Notes: a model not told the origin generated them from the sequence alone. Positions 27,154 to 36,579 are shown, numbered from the stretch's first letter. The stretch is DNA of 64,000 nt from Streptomyces sp. NBC_00539 (GCF_036346105.1 NZ_CP107811.1:2858501-2922500), one strand, 5' to 3'. Numbers and translations are program-made.

Positions 27154-28257
27154 CTACGGCGCCTTGACCGTCTTGCTCAGCCAGCCGAAGGTCTGCGGGA
27201 TCTGCTTGGACCACGAGTCGAGGTTGTGGCCCCCGGTCACCCGCTCCGCGTGCACGGTGGTCGGGCTCTTCGCGATCGCCTGGAGGTCCAGGCCGGACAG
27301 GTAGCCGTCCTGCTCGGCCCCCGACATCCACAGCGACACGGCCGGCGGCGCGGGCGCGGCCGTCAGCACGTTCTTGAGGTTGTGGGTGCGGCGCAGCTCC
27401 GGGTCCTTGGCGATCAGCGACGAGGGCTCCTGGCCCGGGTCGTTGTAGCCGGACAGGGACACGGCCGCGCCGTACCGGTCCGGGTGGTTGATCGCCAGCT
27501 TGGCGGCGCAGTACGCGCCGGCCGAATACCCGGCGACGCCCCAGGTGCGGGGCTCCGCCGAGACCCGGAAGTTGTCGGTGACCATCTTGCGGACGTCGAC
27601 GCTGAACCAACTGTCGGCGTTGACCTTGCCCGGGATGTTCGCGCAGCCGGTGTCCGCGTTGCCGAGCAGCATGGCGCGCGGCGAGACCAGGACGAACGGC
27701 TGCACCTTGCCGCTCTTCATCAGCGGTTCCAGTACCTCGTGCGCCTTGAGGCCCTGGAACCAGGACTTGCCCGTTCCCGGTATGCCCGGGATCAGCTCGA
27801 CCACGGGGAACTTCTTGTCCTTGAAGGCGGGGTCGTCGTACTGGGGCGGCAGCCACACCATGACGTCGCCCTTGACCCCGGAGACCTTGCCGTCGAGCTC
27901 GGTCTTCCTGACGCGGCCGCCGAGTCCCTCGACCGGCTGGAAGTCCTGGCGCACCTTCGGCTCGGCCTCGACCTTCTTGCCGCCGAGCCCGTCCGCGCCG
28001 AGGTCGGGGGCGGCGGTGACGTAGCTGCCGGTGCCCAGCAGATCGCTCCAGGAGGCGTAGAAGGTCTCCTGCCGGTTCACCGCGACGAACACCAGCGCGA
28101 CGGCGGTGAGCTGGGCGAAGGCCACCATCAGGCAGCGCGTGGCGACGCGTACGAGGACCGGCCCGCGCGCCCTGCCCCACAGCAGCAGCGGCAGCAGTAC
28201 GGCGAGCACGGTCAGGGCGATCGCCGTGGCGAACAGGGGGGTGCCGGTCAAGCTCAT
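27154..28257 (-). CDS. Membrane-anchored esterase, antigen-85-like fold
   Basis: A 367-residue protein. Two N-terminal membrane helices (about 5-30 and 42-62) hold an extracytoplasmic alpha/beta-hydrolase domain with nucleophile elbow GYSAGA and final His in VTGGHNLDSW. Sequences such as FPVVELIPGIPGTGKSWFQG resemble the esterase/mycolyltransferase group. Streptomycetes lack mycolates, so another acyl ester is the likely substrate. ATG 28257 has GGCAGG nearby; an in-frame start at 28287 is possible. Convergent with the NlpC/P60 gene, 14 bp apart. Confidence 0.8.
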   Translation of the reverse strand: MSLTGTPLFATAIALTVLAVLLPLLLWGRARGPVLVRVATRCLMVAFAQLTAVALVFVAVNRQETFYASWSDLLGTGSYVTAAPDLGADGLGGKKVEAEPKVRQDFQPVEGLGGRVRKTELDGKVSGVKGDVMVWLPPQYDDPAFKDKKFPVVELIPGIPGTGKSWFQGLKAHEVLEPLMKSGKVQPFVLVSPRAMLLGNADTGCANIPGKVNADSWFSVDVRKMVTDNFRVSAEPRTWGVAGYSAGAYCAAKLAINHPDRYGAAVSLSGYNDPGQEPSSLIAKDPELRRTHNLKNVLTAAPAPPAVSLWMSGAEQDGYLSGLDLQAIAKSPTTVHAERVTGGHNLDSWSKQIPQTFGWLSKTVKAP

Positions 28258-28280
28258 CACGCCTGCCAAGAGGCGCGGCG

Positions 28281-28312
28281 GACGCACCGGGGTTCCCGTT
28301 CCCCGGTGCGTC
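28281..28312 (-). terminator. Terminator of the sensor kinase/regulator operon
   Basis: A perfect 12-bp stem (28281-28292 with 28301-28312), 8-nt loop, 47 bp downstream of the response-regulator stop and just upstream of the esterase start. Confidence 0.75.
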
Positions 28313-28358
28313 GTTGATCACAGCCGCCGCGGCGGAGGACCGCCCGGCGGCGGGCCCC

Positions 28359-29048
28359 TCAGACCAGGCGGCGGGCCGTCGCCCAGCGGGTCAGCTCGTG
28401 CCGGTTGGAGAGCTGGAGCTTGCGAAGGACCGCGGAGACGTGCGATTCGACCGTCTTGACGGAGATGAACAGCTGCTTGGCGATCTCCTTGTACGCGTAG
28501 CCGCGCGCGATCAGCCGCAGCACCTCGCGCTCGCGCTGGGTGAGCCGGTCCAGGTCCTCGTCCACCGGCGGGGCGTCCGTCGAGGCGAACGCGTCGAGCA
28601 CGAAGCCCGCGAGGCGCGGCGAGAACACCGCGTCGCCGTCCTGCACGCGGAAGACGGAGTCCACCAGGTCGGTGCCGGTGATGGTCTTGGTGACGTAGCC
28701 GCGGGCACCGCCGCGGATGACCCCGATGACGTCCTCGGCGGCGTCCGACACCGACAGGGCCAGGAACCGCACCGGGTTCTCGGCCGCCGCCATCAACGGG
28801 GCGCAGCGCCGCAGCACCTCCACTCCGCCGCCGCCGGGCAGGTGCACGTCGAGGAGCACCACCTCGGGGCGGGTGGCGGTGATGACGGTGACGGCCTGGT
28901 CCACGTCGGCCGCCTCGCCTACGACCTCGACGCCGGTCCGGGCGGTGTCGCCGATCTCGGCCTGCACGCCGGTGCGGAACATCCGGTGGTCGTCGACGAG
29001 CACCACCCGGACGTTCCTGGTCTGCTGCGCCCCGCTGTCGTCGGTCAT
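28359..29048 (-). CDS. NarL/LuxR-type response regulator
   Basis: A 229-residue regulator. The receiver domain has the acidic pair VLVDDH, phospho-acceptor Asp in VVLLDVHLPG and Lys in GARGYVTKTI. The C-terminal LuxR helix-turn-helix includes LTQREREVLRLIARGYAYKE and FISVKTVESHVS. It overlaps the kinase gene by 4 nt, so it is the kinase's partner. The likely target is the divergent gap 30350-30465, where a large inverted repeat lies. Confidence 0.93.
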   Translation of the reverse strand: MTDDSGAQQTRNVRVVLVDDHRMFRTGVQAEIGDTARTGVEVVGEAADVDQAVTVITATRPEVVLLDVHLPGGGGVEVLRRCAPLMAAAENPVRFLALSVSDAAEDVIGVIRGGARGYVTKTITGTDLVDSVFRVQDGDAVFSPRLAGFVLDAFASTDAPPVDEDLDRLTQREREVLRLIARGYAYKEIAKQLFISVKTVESHVSAVLRKLQLSNRHELTRWATARRLV

Positions 29049-30349
29049 GCCGCCCTCTCCATCTCCAGCTCGACTTCCGTGCCGCCGTCGGGCGCGGACC
29101 GCAGCCGTGCGGTCCCGCCGTGGCGCCGCATCCGGCCGATGATCGATTCTCGTACGCCCATGCGGTCGTCAGGTACCGCGTCGATGTCGAAGCCCGGCCC
29201 CCGGTCCCGTACGGAGACGAACACCGTGCGGCCCTCGACTTCCGCGTAGACCTGTACCGGCCCGCCGTCGCCACCGTACTTGGCGGCGTTGACCATCGCC
29301 TCGCGCGCGGCCTGGATCTGGGCGGCCAGCTTCTCGTCGAGCGGGCAGTCGCCGACGACGACGACCTCGATGGGGACGCCGTGGTGGTCCTCCACCTCGG
29401 CGGCCGTCTTCTTCACGGCCTCCGCGAGGGTGGCGGGTTCCTCGGCCTCGTCCTTGCCGGTGCCCTCGGGCTTGTACAGCCAGTTCCGCAGCTCGCGTTC
29501 CTGGGCGCGGGCGAGGCGGCGCACCTCGCCGACGTCCTCGGCGTTGCGCTGGATCAGGGTCAGGGTGTGCAGCACCGAGTCGTGGACGTGGGCGGCGACT
29601 TCGGCGCGTTCCTGGGCGCGGATGCGCATCAGGCGTTCCTCGGAGAGGTCCTGGGTCATCCGGATCAGCCAGGGCCCGGCGAGCAGGGCCACGCCGACGA
29701 GGACGGCGAGCGTGGCGGTGAGTACGTTGCCCAGCTGCGCGGCGGAGCCCCGTACGACGATGAAGACGGTCAGGCCCACTCCGACGAGTGCCACCCCCGC
29801 GAGCGCCCGGCCGGCCTGGAGCAGGCGCTTCTGGCGGCCCGCGGCGGCGCTCCAGTGGGCGCGGCGGGCGTTGTCGGCCTGCCGCCACACCAGGACGACC
29901 CCGGCGCCGACCAGCAGCGTCGGCCAGATGTAGCGGCCGTTGGAGCCGCCGACGCGCAGCTGGGAGAAGTAGATGGCGGCGCCCACGCACAGCGCGACCA
30001 GTGCGGTGACCTGGCCCTTGTCGGGCTTGCGCAGCCGCCGGGTGCCGTCGGGGAGGGTCTCGAAGTAGGAGCGGTGGCCGGTGCGGCCGCCCACGCCGAG
30101 CGGTACGAAGACCCAGAACGCGGCGTACAGCAGCACGCCGAGGCCGTCCCCCCACATGAACATGGCGAGGAACACGAGCCGGACCCAGATCACGGGCAGC
30201 CCGAGGTGCCCGGCGAGTCCGCGCGCGACCCCACCGAGCATCCGGCCGTCGGCGCTGCGGTAGAGCTTGCGGTGCGGGGCGTCCTCCGGGTCCTTCGGCG
30301 CGTTCGGGATGCGGGGGGCGGCGGCTACGGGCATGTCACCGATGGTCAC
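29045..30349 (-). CDS. PspC-domain sensor histidine kinase
   Basis: A 434-residue membrane kinase. It begins with a PspC domain (LYRSADGRMLGGVARGLAGH), has four to five transmembrane helices, then the HisKA_3 dimerisation region with the phospho-acceptor His in AEVAAHVHDSVLHTLTLIQ, and an ATPase domain with REAMVNAAKYGG and RDRGPGFD. A PspC sensor suggests monitoring of membrane stress. Start is GTG 30349; ATG 30334 is an alternative. First gene of a two-gene operon; divergent from the PspC membrane protein. Confidence 0.9.
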   Translation of the reverse strand: MTIGDMPVAAAPRIPNAPKDPEDAPHRKLYRSADGRMLGGVARGLAGHLGLPVIWVRLVFLAMFMWGDGLGVLLYAAFWVFVPLGVGGRTGHRSYFETLPDGTRRLRKPDKGQVTALVALCVGAAIYFSQLRVGGSNGRYIWPTLLVGAGVVLVWRQADNARRAHWSAAAGRQKRLLQAGRALAGVALVGVGLTVFIVVRGSAAQLGNVLTATLAVLVGVALLAGPWLIRMTQDLSEERLMRIRAQERAEVAAHVHDSVLHTLTLIQRNAEDVGEVRRLARAQERELRNWLYKPEGTGKDEAEEPATLAEAVKKTAAEVEDHHGVPIEVVVVGDCPLDEKLAAQIQAAREAMVNAAKYGGDGGPVQVYAEVEGRTVFVSVRDRGPGFDIDAVPDDRMGVRESIIGRMRRHGGTARLRSAPDGGTEVELEMERAA

Positions 30350-30366
30350 ATGCCCGGAGGTCCGGG

Positions 30367-30434
30367 GGCATCAGGGCGTTCCCCCAGTTCAACCCGGGGG
30401 ATATCAGGGTTGTGCCAGGGTCGGGCCTGATGCC
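30367..30434. promoter_or_regulatory. Candidate response-regulator operator in divergent PspC gap
   Basis: GGCATCAGG (30367-30375) and CCTGATGCC (30426-30434) form a perfect 9-bp inverted repeat, and a third ATCAGGG lies between at 30403-30409, 33 bp from the first. It sits between the divergent kinase and PspC genes, the natural place for autoregulation. Confidence 0.4.
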
Positions 30435-30465
30435 GGGGGTCCGGGCGGCCCGTCAACATGGACCC

Positions 30466-31776
30466 ATGACCGAAGTACACGACTCCCCGCCGCAGGATGC
30501 CGGGGCCGCCGCCCCGGACGGGCGTCCTGCGCTGCGCCGCAGCAAACGCGACAAGGTCCTCGCGGGCGTGTGCGGCGGTCTCGGCCGGTATTTCGACCTG
30601 GACCCGGTGGTCTTCCGCATCGTGCTCGGTGTGCTCGCGGTCACCGGAGGCGTCGGCCTGATCTTCTACGGGTTCGCCTGGCTGTTCCTCCCGCTGGACG
30701 GCGAGGAGGACTCCGAGGCGAAGAAGCTGCTCACGGGCCGGGTCGAGGGGGCGACGCTCGCGGCGCTGTTCGCGGCGCTGGTCGGATGCGCGCTGTTCCT
30801 GTCGATGCTGGACAACGGCGGCCTCGGCATCTTCTCGATCCTCGTGGTGCTGGCGCTCGGCGGGGCCGCCTACTGGTCCCGGCGCCACCGCGCCTCGGCG
30901 CCGCCGGAGCCGGCTTCGCCCGAGGCCCAGCGGTCGGCGGCCGCGCACCGGCCGGTGCCGCCGCCCGAGACCCAGGCGCCGCCCGTGCCCGGCACTCCTT
31001 CCTGGTGGCGGGATCCGCTGGTGAAGGACGGCACCACCGGCCCCGTCGGCTCGACGGGTTACCTGTGGGGGCCGGACGACAGCGCGGCCCCGAGCGGCCC
31101 GGCCCCGGCGGCCGCCGCGTCCCCCTCCCGGGCGGCGGTCCGGTCGGGCGGGATCGGCGGCAGGGTGTTCGTCCTGGCGCTGCTGGCGGGCGGGGGTTCC
31201 TGCGCGGCGGTGTGGCAGGGCAGCACCCTCTCGCACGCCCTCCAGGTCGGGCTGGCAGCGGCGCTGGCCGTCTTCGGACTGGGCCTCGCGGTCAGCTCGC
31301 TCAAGGGCCGCACCGGCTTCGGCACGATCCTGCTGTCCTTGATCACCGCCGGTCTGCTGGCGGGGGCGGCGGCGCTGCCCCGCGACGTGAGTACGGACTG
31401 GCACGACGTGCGGTGGCGGCCGGCCGCGGTGGCCGACGTACGGCCGCAGTACACCTCGGGGACCGGGCTCGCCACCTTGGACCTGAGCCGCCTGGACGTG
31501 GCGAAGGGCAGCACCCTGAGCATCCGGGCGTCGATCGACGCGGGCCGGCTCAAGGTGGTCGTGCCCCGCGAGGTCACCGCGCAGACGGACATCTCGATCC
31601 GGGTGGGCGACATCCGGCTGCCCGGCGAGTCGAGCCGGGACGTGCGGATCAAGAGCGGTGGCGAGACACGGCGGGCGACGCTGCCCCCGGCCGCCGGCAC
31701 CGAAGCCGGCGGAACGATCGAGCTGCACCTGGACGCGGGTGTGGGACAGGTGGAGGTGGCCCGTGCGGCGTCATGA
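30466..31776 (+). CDS. PspC-domain membrane protein
   Basis: A 436-residue protein. The N-terminal PspC domain (KVLAGVCGGLGRYFDLDPVV) is followed by a second and third hydrophobic segment, a Pro-rich linker (~140-225), more membrane helices (~228-300), and a C-terminal beta-rich domain like those of LiaF-type envelope-stress proteins (SGTGLATLDLSRLDVAKG). It probably inhibits or tunes the divergent kinase. ATG 30466 lies 6 nt after CAACAT, so the transcript may be leaderless; no ribosome site is seen. Confidence 0.85.
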   Translation: MTEVHDSPPQDAGAAAPDGRPALRRSKRDKVLAGVCGGLGRYFDLDPVVFRIVLGVLAVTGGVGLIFYGFAWLFLPLDGEEDSEAKKLLTGRVEGATLAALFAALVGCALFLSMLDNGGLGIFSILVVLALGGAAYWSRRHRASAPPEPASPEAQRSAAAHRPVPPPETQAPPVPGTPSWWRDPLVKDGTTGPVGSTGYLWGPDDSAAPSGPAPAAAASPSRAAVRSGGIGGRVFVLALLAGGGSCAAVWQGSTLSHALQVGLAAALAVFGLGLAVSSLKGRTGFGTILLSLITAGLLAGAAALPRDVSTDWHDVRWRPAAVADVRPQYTSGTGLATLDLSRLDVAKGSTLSIRASIDAGRLKVVVPREVTAQTDISIRVGDIRLPGESSRDVRIKSGGETRRATLPPAAGTEAGGTIELHLDAGVGQVEVARAAS

Positions 31777-31987
31777 GTTCCAGCCTGGACGGCTGATCGC
31801 GGGCCTGGTGCTGCTCGCGGGCGGGGTGCTCTACCTGCTCGACGCGACCGGCGAGACCGACGCGCCGTGGTACGCCGTCGTCCCGCTCACGGTCGGCGGT
31901 TTCACCCTGGCCGCCCTGGCCGGTCTGGTGACCTACGCCGTGCGCCGCGACCGGCGCGAGCGCAGCAGCGCGTCCAGCGACCAGTAG
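31763..31987 (+). CDS. Small two-helix membrane protein of PspC operon
   Basis: A 74-residue protein with two hydrophobic helices (GLVLLAGGVLYLLDA and VPLTVGGFTLAALAGLVTYAV) and basic ends. The GTG at 31763 lies inside the last codons of the PspC gene (14-nt overlap) and has GGAGGT 6 nt upstream, so it is translationally coupled. The 3' end overlaps the convergent DoxX gene by 55 nt. Confidence 0.75.
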   Translation: MRRHEFQPGRLIAGLVLLAGGVLYLLDATGETDAPWYAVVPLTVGGFTLAALAGLVTYAVRRDRRERSSASSDQ

Positions 31988-32436
31988 GGCGCCCCGGCCA
32001 GGACCAGCGGCAGCCAGGCCATCAGGTAGGCCAGGTCATTGCCGTAGTAGTACGGGGAGACGGCCCAGGAGACGGTGAGCCACAGGCTGAGCGAGATCAG
32101 CGCGCCGCCGGTGGCCGCCAGCCGGGTCAGCAGGCCCGCGAGGACGCCGAGGCCGACGAGCAGTTCACCGACGCCGATGGCCGCGGCGAAGCCGACGGGG
32201 GCGTTGAGGGCCAGGTCCACCAGGGCGGGGACCGCGGAGGTGTCCCGTACGCCGTGCATCAGCTCGCCGATGGAACCGGGGCCGGAGGCGGACAGGAACG
32301 CGGAGTCGGTCAGCTTGTCCAGACCCGCGTAGACGAAGGTCACGCCGAGGAAGATCCGCAGCGGGAGGAGCGCGTACCGGGCGGCGCGGTCCCGCGGGCC
32401 GGAAGGGGCGGCGGAAGCAACATCAGTTCGGGTCAC
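31933..32436 (-). CDS. DoxX-family membrane protein
   Basis: A 167-residue four-helix protein matching DoxX: PLRIFLGVTFVYAGLDKL, GVGELLVGLGVLAGLLTRLA, and a final helix around YLMAWLPLVLAG. DoxX proteins are linked to redox or thiol homeostasis in actinomycetes, but the activity is not settled. GTG start. It overlaps the convergent small membrane gene and follows the 421-residue membrane gene by 18 bp, suggesting co-transcription. Confidence 0.88.
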   Translation of the reverse strand: MTRTDVASAAPSGPRDRAARYALLPLRIFLGVTFVYAGLDKLTDSAFLSASGPGSIGELMHGVRDTSAVPALVDLALNAPVGFAAAIGVGELLVGLGVLAGLLTRLAATGGALISLSLWLTVSWAVSPYYYGNDLAYLMAWLPLVLAGAPYWSLDALLRSRRSRRTA

Positions 32437-32454
32437 GCCCCATGTGTACCCGGT

Positions 32455-33720
32455 TCACTCGGCCACGTCGATGGTGCAGCGGTTGGATTCCACTCCTGCG
32501 GCGGTGACCACTTGGACCTCGATGCGCCCGGGTTCCACTTCCGCGGGGACCGGCACCGTCAGGACCGTGTCCGACGGGTTGGCGAAGCCGCCCGCCACCG
32601 GCACCAGCGGCACGTGGACGTGCACGGCCCCGATCCGCACCACCAGCCGGGCCAGCATCTCCGGCGTCTGCGCCCCGGGCGGCACGAATCCCACGCCCCG
32701 GATCTCGATGTCGTCGCCGGGGCGGACGGCCGCGTCCAGGTCCCCGGGCTCCCGTCTGCGCACCACCGACAACACCAGCGGTCGGCTGCCCTCCGCGTAC
32801 TTCGCCGCGAGGTACACCGCCGCCGACAGCGCCACCAGCAGGGTCAGCGCCCACGGCAGCCGCGGCAGCCGGTCGGGGAAGCGGGCCAGCGACACCGCCG
32901 CGAAGGCCAGCACCACCGTGGAGACCAGCACGTACTGGGCGTCGGGGAAGCTGCCCCGCCCGGCGTCGTCGGTCAGCAGGTCGGCGCCGCTGGGCTGGTC
33001 CGCGGGGAGCTTCTGGAGCCGCTGGCCCATGATGCGTACGCACACCACCCGGCGCACCAGCACCGCCACGCCGGAGGTCAGCGCGAGCACCGCCAGCAGC
33101 GGCAGCGCCCGCCCGAGCGCGAGCCCCTGGTACAGGGCCTGGCGTTCCGGTCCCGGCGAGGAGGCGGCCAGGCGCAGCGCGGGCAGCAGTGCGGCGAAGG
33201 CGGTCAGCACCAGCCAGGCGACCGGTACCGCCTTGGAGGTGGACAGCCGGTTGTCCTCGCCGACCAGCGGGGCCAGCAGTCCGCCGCGCAGCGACTGCGC
33301 CCGTGCGGCGACGGTCAGCAGCCCGGCCAGCACCAGCGCCGCCAGCAGCCCCGCGGTGCGGGCGGTGGACCAGCCGGTGCCGAGCGCGGTGCCGATCTGG
33401 ACCACCAGCAGCACTCCGGCGGCGATCCACAGGGTGAGGACGGCCCGGCGGGAGAGCAGGTACAGCCAGGAGTGACCGGCCTCGCGGCCCCGGTCGGCGA
33501 CGGTGCGCGCGGACAGGGTCAGCTCGTCGGAGACCCACTGCCGCGACGCCCCGGCGGAACGGGCCACCGCGGCCGGCAGGCCCTGCCCGGCGGCGAACTC
33601 CTCCCGCTTCTCCAGGAACGCGGCCACCGCGCGGCGGTGGCCCTCCCGTGCGCCGTGCGGGCAGTCGTCGCAGGTGCAGGTGCCGCCGTGGGTGCTTCGG
33701 GGGATCTCTTGGACAGCCAC
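32455..33720 (-). CDS. Membrane protein with C-terminal Ig-like (TIG-type) domain
   Basis: A 421-residue protein of unknown function. A short Cys-rich motif (GGTCTCDDCPHG) near the N-terminus could bind metal. Eight or so hydrophobic segments follow (~85-320). The C-terminal ~90 residues form a beta-rich IPT/TIG-like domain (PGDDIEIRGVGFVPPGA, ending in GVESNRCTIDVAE). The GTG at 33720 has GAGAGG upstream. The 94-bp gap before it (33721-33814) contains GTGCAAT...ATTGTGCAC, an imperfect dyad. Confidence 0.7.
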   Translation of the reverse strand: MAVQEIPRSTHGGTCTCDDCPHGAREGHRRAVAAFLEKREEFAAGQGLPAAVARSAGASRQWVSDELTLSARTVADRGREAGHSWLYLLSRRAVLTLWIAAGVLLVVQIGTALGTGWSTARTAGLLAALVLAGLLTVAARAQSLRGGLLAPLVGEDNRLSTSKAVPVAWLVLTAFAALLPALRLAASSPGPERQALYQGLALGRALPLLAVLALTSGVAVLVRRVVCVRIMGQRLQKLPADQPSGADLLTDDAGRGSFPDAQYVLVSTVVLAFAAVSLARFPDRLPRLPWALTLLVALSAAVYLAAKYAEGSRPLVLSVVRRREPGDLDAAVRPGDDIEIRGVGFVPPGAQTPEMLARLVVRIGAVHVHVPLVPVAGGFANPSDTVLTVPVPAEVEPGRIEVQVVTAAGVESNRCTIDVAE

Positions 33721-33814
33721 GTGCGTGCCGCCTCTCTGAACTTCGGTGCAATGCCAGCGAATTGTGCACCACTGCGGCAGTGCTCCGGATTGCGCACGAT
33801 GTCAGAGCAGGTGA

Positions 33815-34642
33815 TTAACCGTTCATGATGTTGACGTCACCCGTCCGGCTGCCCTCCGTGCCGTGCGGCGGGGGCGCGTCCGCCACCGTCTGGCGCAGCG
33901 GCTGGTAGCTCACCCAGGCGGCCAGATCCGTCCCGAACCGCTCCCGCGTCGCCACCGCCGCGCGGTGCTCGATGGGCACCGGTTTCCCCGCAGCCCGCGC
34001 GATCAGCTGCACCTGCGCCGCCCGCTCGGCGGCGATGAACCACCACAGCGCCGCCTCCACGGAGTCCCCGACGGTCAGCAGGCCCCGGTTGCGCAGGATC
34101 AGCGCCTTGTACGGGCCGAGCGCGCGCCCGATCCGCGCCGGGTCGTCCGCCCCCGCGAACGCGTCCAGCAGCGCGTGGTCCTCGTAGAAGGCGCAGGCCT
34201 CCTCCGTGACCGGGGCCAGCAGTTCACCGAGGCAGGCCAGCGCCCTGCCGTACGGGCCCTGCGTGCGTACGACGGCCACCACTGCGGGCCGCTCCCGGTG
34301 GACGGCGGCGTGCACGGCGAAGGCCAGCTGGTTCACCCGCCGTTCCCCCCGCAGCACCCGGCCCTCCCCGTCGACCAGCAGCAGGTCGTCGGCGGTGAGC
34401 GAGCCGAAGGCCCGCCCGAAGGGGTTCACCCAGTAGCAGTCCTCGAACTCCGGGTCCCGTACGGAGACCTGCCCGGCCACCCCGTCCTCGTACCCCAGCC
34501 GCCCCAGCAGCCGCAGCCCCTCGGTGAGCCGCTCCCTGCGGTGCGCCCGGGCCTCCCTGGCGGTGGCGAAGACCGGCGGCATCGCGAAGCCGAGCCGCTC
34601 CGCGGGCACGGGTACGGGTACCGGTACGGGTCGTTCGGCCAC
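33815..34642 (-). CDS. Class II aldolase homologue lacking metal ligands
   Basis: A 275-residue protein with a class II aldolase/adducin fold. Family enzymes such as fuculose-phosphate aldolase bind zinc through an HxH pair and a later NHG His. Here these read VVRTQGPYG (Arg126, Gln128) and LRNRGLLTVG (Arg186), and the usual Ser-Ser-Glu region is RVNQLAF. Zinc catalysis is therefore unlikely; an adducin-like binding role or new chemistry is possible. Residues 1-14 repeat Val-Pro. The GTG at 34642 has AAGGAGG. Confidence 0.83.
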   Translation of the reverse strand: MAERPVPVPVPVPAERLGFAMPPVFATAREARAHRRERLTEGLRLLGRLGYEDGVAGQVSVRDPEFEDCYWVNPFGRAFGSLTADDLLLVDGEGRVLRGERRVNQLAFAVHAAVHRERPAVVAVVRTQGPYGRALACLGELLAPVTEEACAFYEDHALLDAFAGADDPARIGRALGPYKALILRNRGLLTVGDSVEAALWWFIAAERAAQVQLIARAAGKPVPIEHRAAVATRERFGTDLAAWVSYQPLRQTVADAPPPHGTEGSRTGDVNIMNG

Positions 34643-34712
34643 GGCCCCCCTCCTTCGTCTCGGGTCGCGGCGCAAGGTACCGGCGCCCGCCCGAAGAGGC
34701 CATACACGCGGC

Positions 34713-34746
34713 GGAGCCGCCGCTCCCCCCAGGGAACGGCGGCTCC
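34713..34746 (-). terminator. Terminator of guaA-aldolase interval
   Basis: A 15-bp stem with one mismatch (34713-34727 with 34732-34746), 4-nt loop, 43 bp downstream of the guaA stop. Confidence 0.8.
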
Positions 34747-34788
34747 GTCAGGCGCTTCGGAAGGGGCTGCCCCCCTCCGCGGGCGGCC

Positions 34789-36381
34789 CTACTCCCACTC
34801 GATGGTGCCCGGCGGCTTGCTGGTGCAGTCCAGGACCACGCGGTTCACGTCCGCCACCTCGTTGGTGATGCGGGTGGAGATCTTCGCGAGGACCTCGTAC
34901 GGCATGCGCGTCCAGTCCGCGGTCATCGCGTCCTCGGACGACACGGGACGCAGCACGATCGGGTGGCCGTAGGTGCGGCCGTCACCCTGCACGCCCACGC
35001 TGCGCACGTCGGCGAGCAGGACGACCGGGCACTGCCAGATCTCCCGGTCCAGGCCGGCCGCGGTGAGCTCCTCGCGGGCGATGGCGTCGGCCTCGCGCAG
35101 CAGGTCCAGGCGCTCCTTGGTGACCTCGCCGACGATGCGGATGCCGAGGCCGGGGCCAGGGAAGGGCTGGCGGTGGACGATCTCGTCCGGCAGGCCGAGC
35201 TCCTGGCCGACCATCCGGACCTCGTCCTTGAACAGCTGGCGCAGCGGCTCGACGAGCTCGAACTCGATGTCGTCGGGGAGGCCGCCCACGTTGTGGTGGG
35301 ACTTGATGTTGGCGGTGCCGGTGCCGCCGCCGGACTCCACGACGTCCGGGTACAGGGTGCCCTGGACCAGGAAGGCCACCGCCGGGCCGCCCTCGGCCTC
35401 CGCGATGATCTCGGCCTGGGCCTGCTCGAAGACGCGGATGAACTCGCGGCCGATGATCTTCCGCTTGGTCTCCGGGTCGGAGACGCCGGCGAGCGCGTTC
35501 AGGAAGCGCTCCTGTGCGTCGACGACCTTGAGCTGGACGCCCGTTGCGGCGACGAAGTCCTTCTCGACCTGCTCGGTCTCGCCCTTGCGCATCAGACCGT
35601 GGTCGACGTACACACAGGTCAGCTGCGAGCCGATGGCCTTCTGGACGAGGGCCGCGGCGACGGCGGAGTCCACGCCGCCGGAGAGGCCGCAGATGGCGCG
35701 CTTGTCGCCGACCTGCTCGCGGATGGCCTCGACCTGCTCCTCGACGATGTTGCCGGTGGTCCAGGTGGGCTTGAGGTTCGCCCCGCGGTAGAGGAAGTGC
35801 TCCAGCACCTGCTGGCCGTGCGTGGAGTGCATGACCTCGGGGTGGTACTGCACGCCGTACAGCTTCTTCTCGTCGTTCTCGAACGCGGCGACGGGGACGA
35901 CGTCGGTCGAGGCGGTGACGGAGAAGCCCTCGGGGGCGGCGGAGCAGGCGTCGCCGTGCGACATCCACACCGACTGGTTCTCGGGGGTGCCCTCGAAGAG
36001 GGTGGAGCCGGACTTGGAGACGGCAAGGGGGGTGCGGCCGTACTCGCGGGCGCCGGTGTTGTCGACCTGCCCGCCGAGGGTGGTCGCCATCAGCTGGAAG
36101 CCGTAGCACATGCCGAAGACGGGAACCCCGGCCTCGAAGATGGCGCGGTCGAGCTGCGGGGCGCCCTCTTCGTACACGGACGACGGGCCGCCGGAGAGGA
36201 TGATCGCCTTGGGGTCCTTGGCCAGCATTTCGGCCACGGGCATGGTGCTGGGCACGATCTCGCTGTAGACCCGTGCCTCGCGGACGCGGCGGGCGATGAG
36301 CTGGGCGTACTGCGCGCCGAAGTCGACGACGAGAACGGTGTCCGGGGCGTTGTCGTGGGCGGCGGAGGGTGCTTCTGGCAC
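34789..36381 (-). CDS. guaA: GMP synthase (glutamine-hydrolysing)
   Basis: Converts XMP to GMP with glutamine and ATP. The 530-residue product has a class I amidotransferase domain (nucleophile Cys in [11 protein letters not shown], then His/Glu in QYHPEV), the ATP pyrophosphatase loop GLSGGVDS, and the C-terminal dimerisation domain ending [11 protein letters not shown] 36381 was chosen because GGAAGG lies 8 nt upstream and the N-terminus then matches the family. A TAGAAT -10-like box on the minus strand is at about 36423-36428. Part of the window's guanine-nucleotide set with guaB. Confidence 0.96.
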   Translation of the reverse strand: MPEAPSAAHDNAPDTVLVVDFGAQYAQLIARRVREARVYSEIVPSTMPVAEMLAKDPKAIILSGGPSSVYEEGAPQLDRAIFEAGVPVFGMCYGFQLMATTLGGQVDNTGAREYGRTPLAVSKSGSTLFEGTPENQSVWMSHGDACSAAPEGFSVTASTDVVPVAAFENDEKKLYGVQYHPEVMHSTHGQQVLEHFLYRGANLKPTWTTGNIVEEQVEAIREQVGDKRAICGLSGGVDSAVAAALVQKAIGSQLTCVYVDHGLMRKGETEQVEKDFVAATGVQLKVVDAQERFLNALAGVSDPETKRKIIGREFIRVFEQAQAEIIAEAEGGPAVAFLVQGTLYPDVVESGGGTGTANIKSHHNVGGLPDDIEFELVEPLRQLFKDEVRMVGQELGLPDEIVHRQPFPGPGLGIRIVGEVTKERLDLLREADAIAREELTAAGLDREIWQCPVVLLADVRSVGVQGDGRTYGHPIVLRPVSSEDAMTADWTRMPYEVLAKISTRITNEVADVNRVVLDCTSKPPGTIEWE

Positions 36382-36542
36382 GGGGGCGGCCTTCCGGCGG
36401 AGAAAAGGTGGCTGTTTTGTCGATTCTAACGGCGGTGGCACCCCCCGGTTCGTCGTACCGTCCGAAGGTCTGCGGCCGTCACCCAAGGTGACGGGCGGCT
36501 CACGAAAAGCACCCGGGGACGCGTCTCACCATCCGGGCCGGG

Positions 36543-36571
36543 TTGGCCGCGAGGGGTGCGGAGGGTAATAA
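36543..36571 (+). promoter_or_regulatory. Promoter of the chorismate mutase leader
   Basis: TTGGCC (36543-36548), 17-bp spacer, TAATAA (36566-36571). The expected start, 8-9 nt further, coincides with the ATG of the leader peptide at 36580, implying a leaderless leader ORF. Confidence 0.6.
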
Positions 36572-36579
36572 TCCGTCCC

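Noticed and set aside
27572-27580. TTGTCGGTG, a match to the PafBC upstream element
   Set aside because: It lies inside the esterase coding sequence and the position eight bases later reads GCGGAC, not TANNNT.
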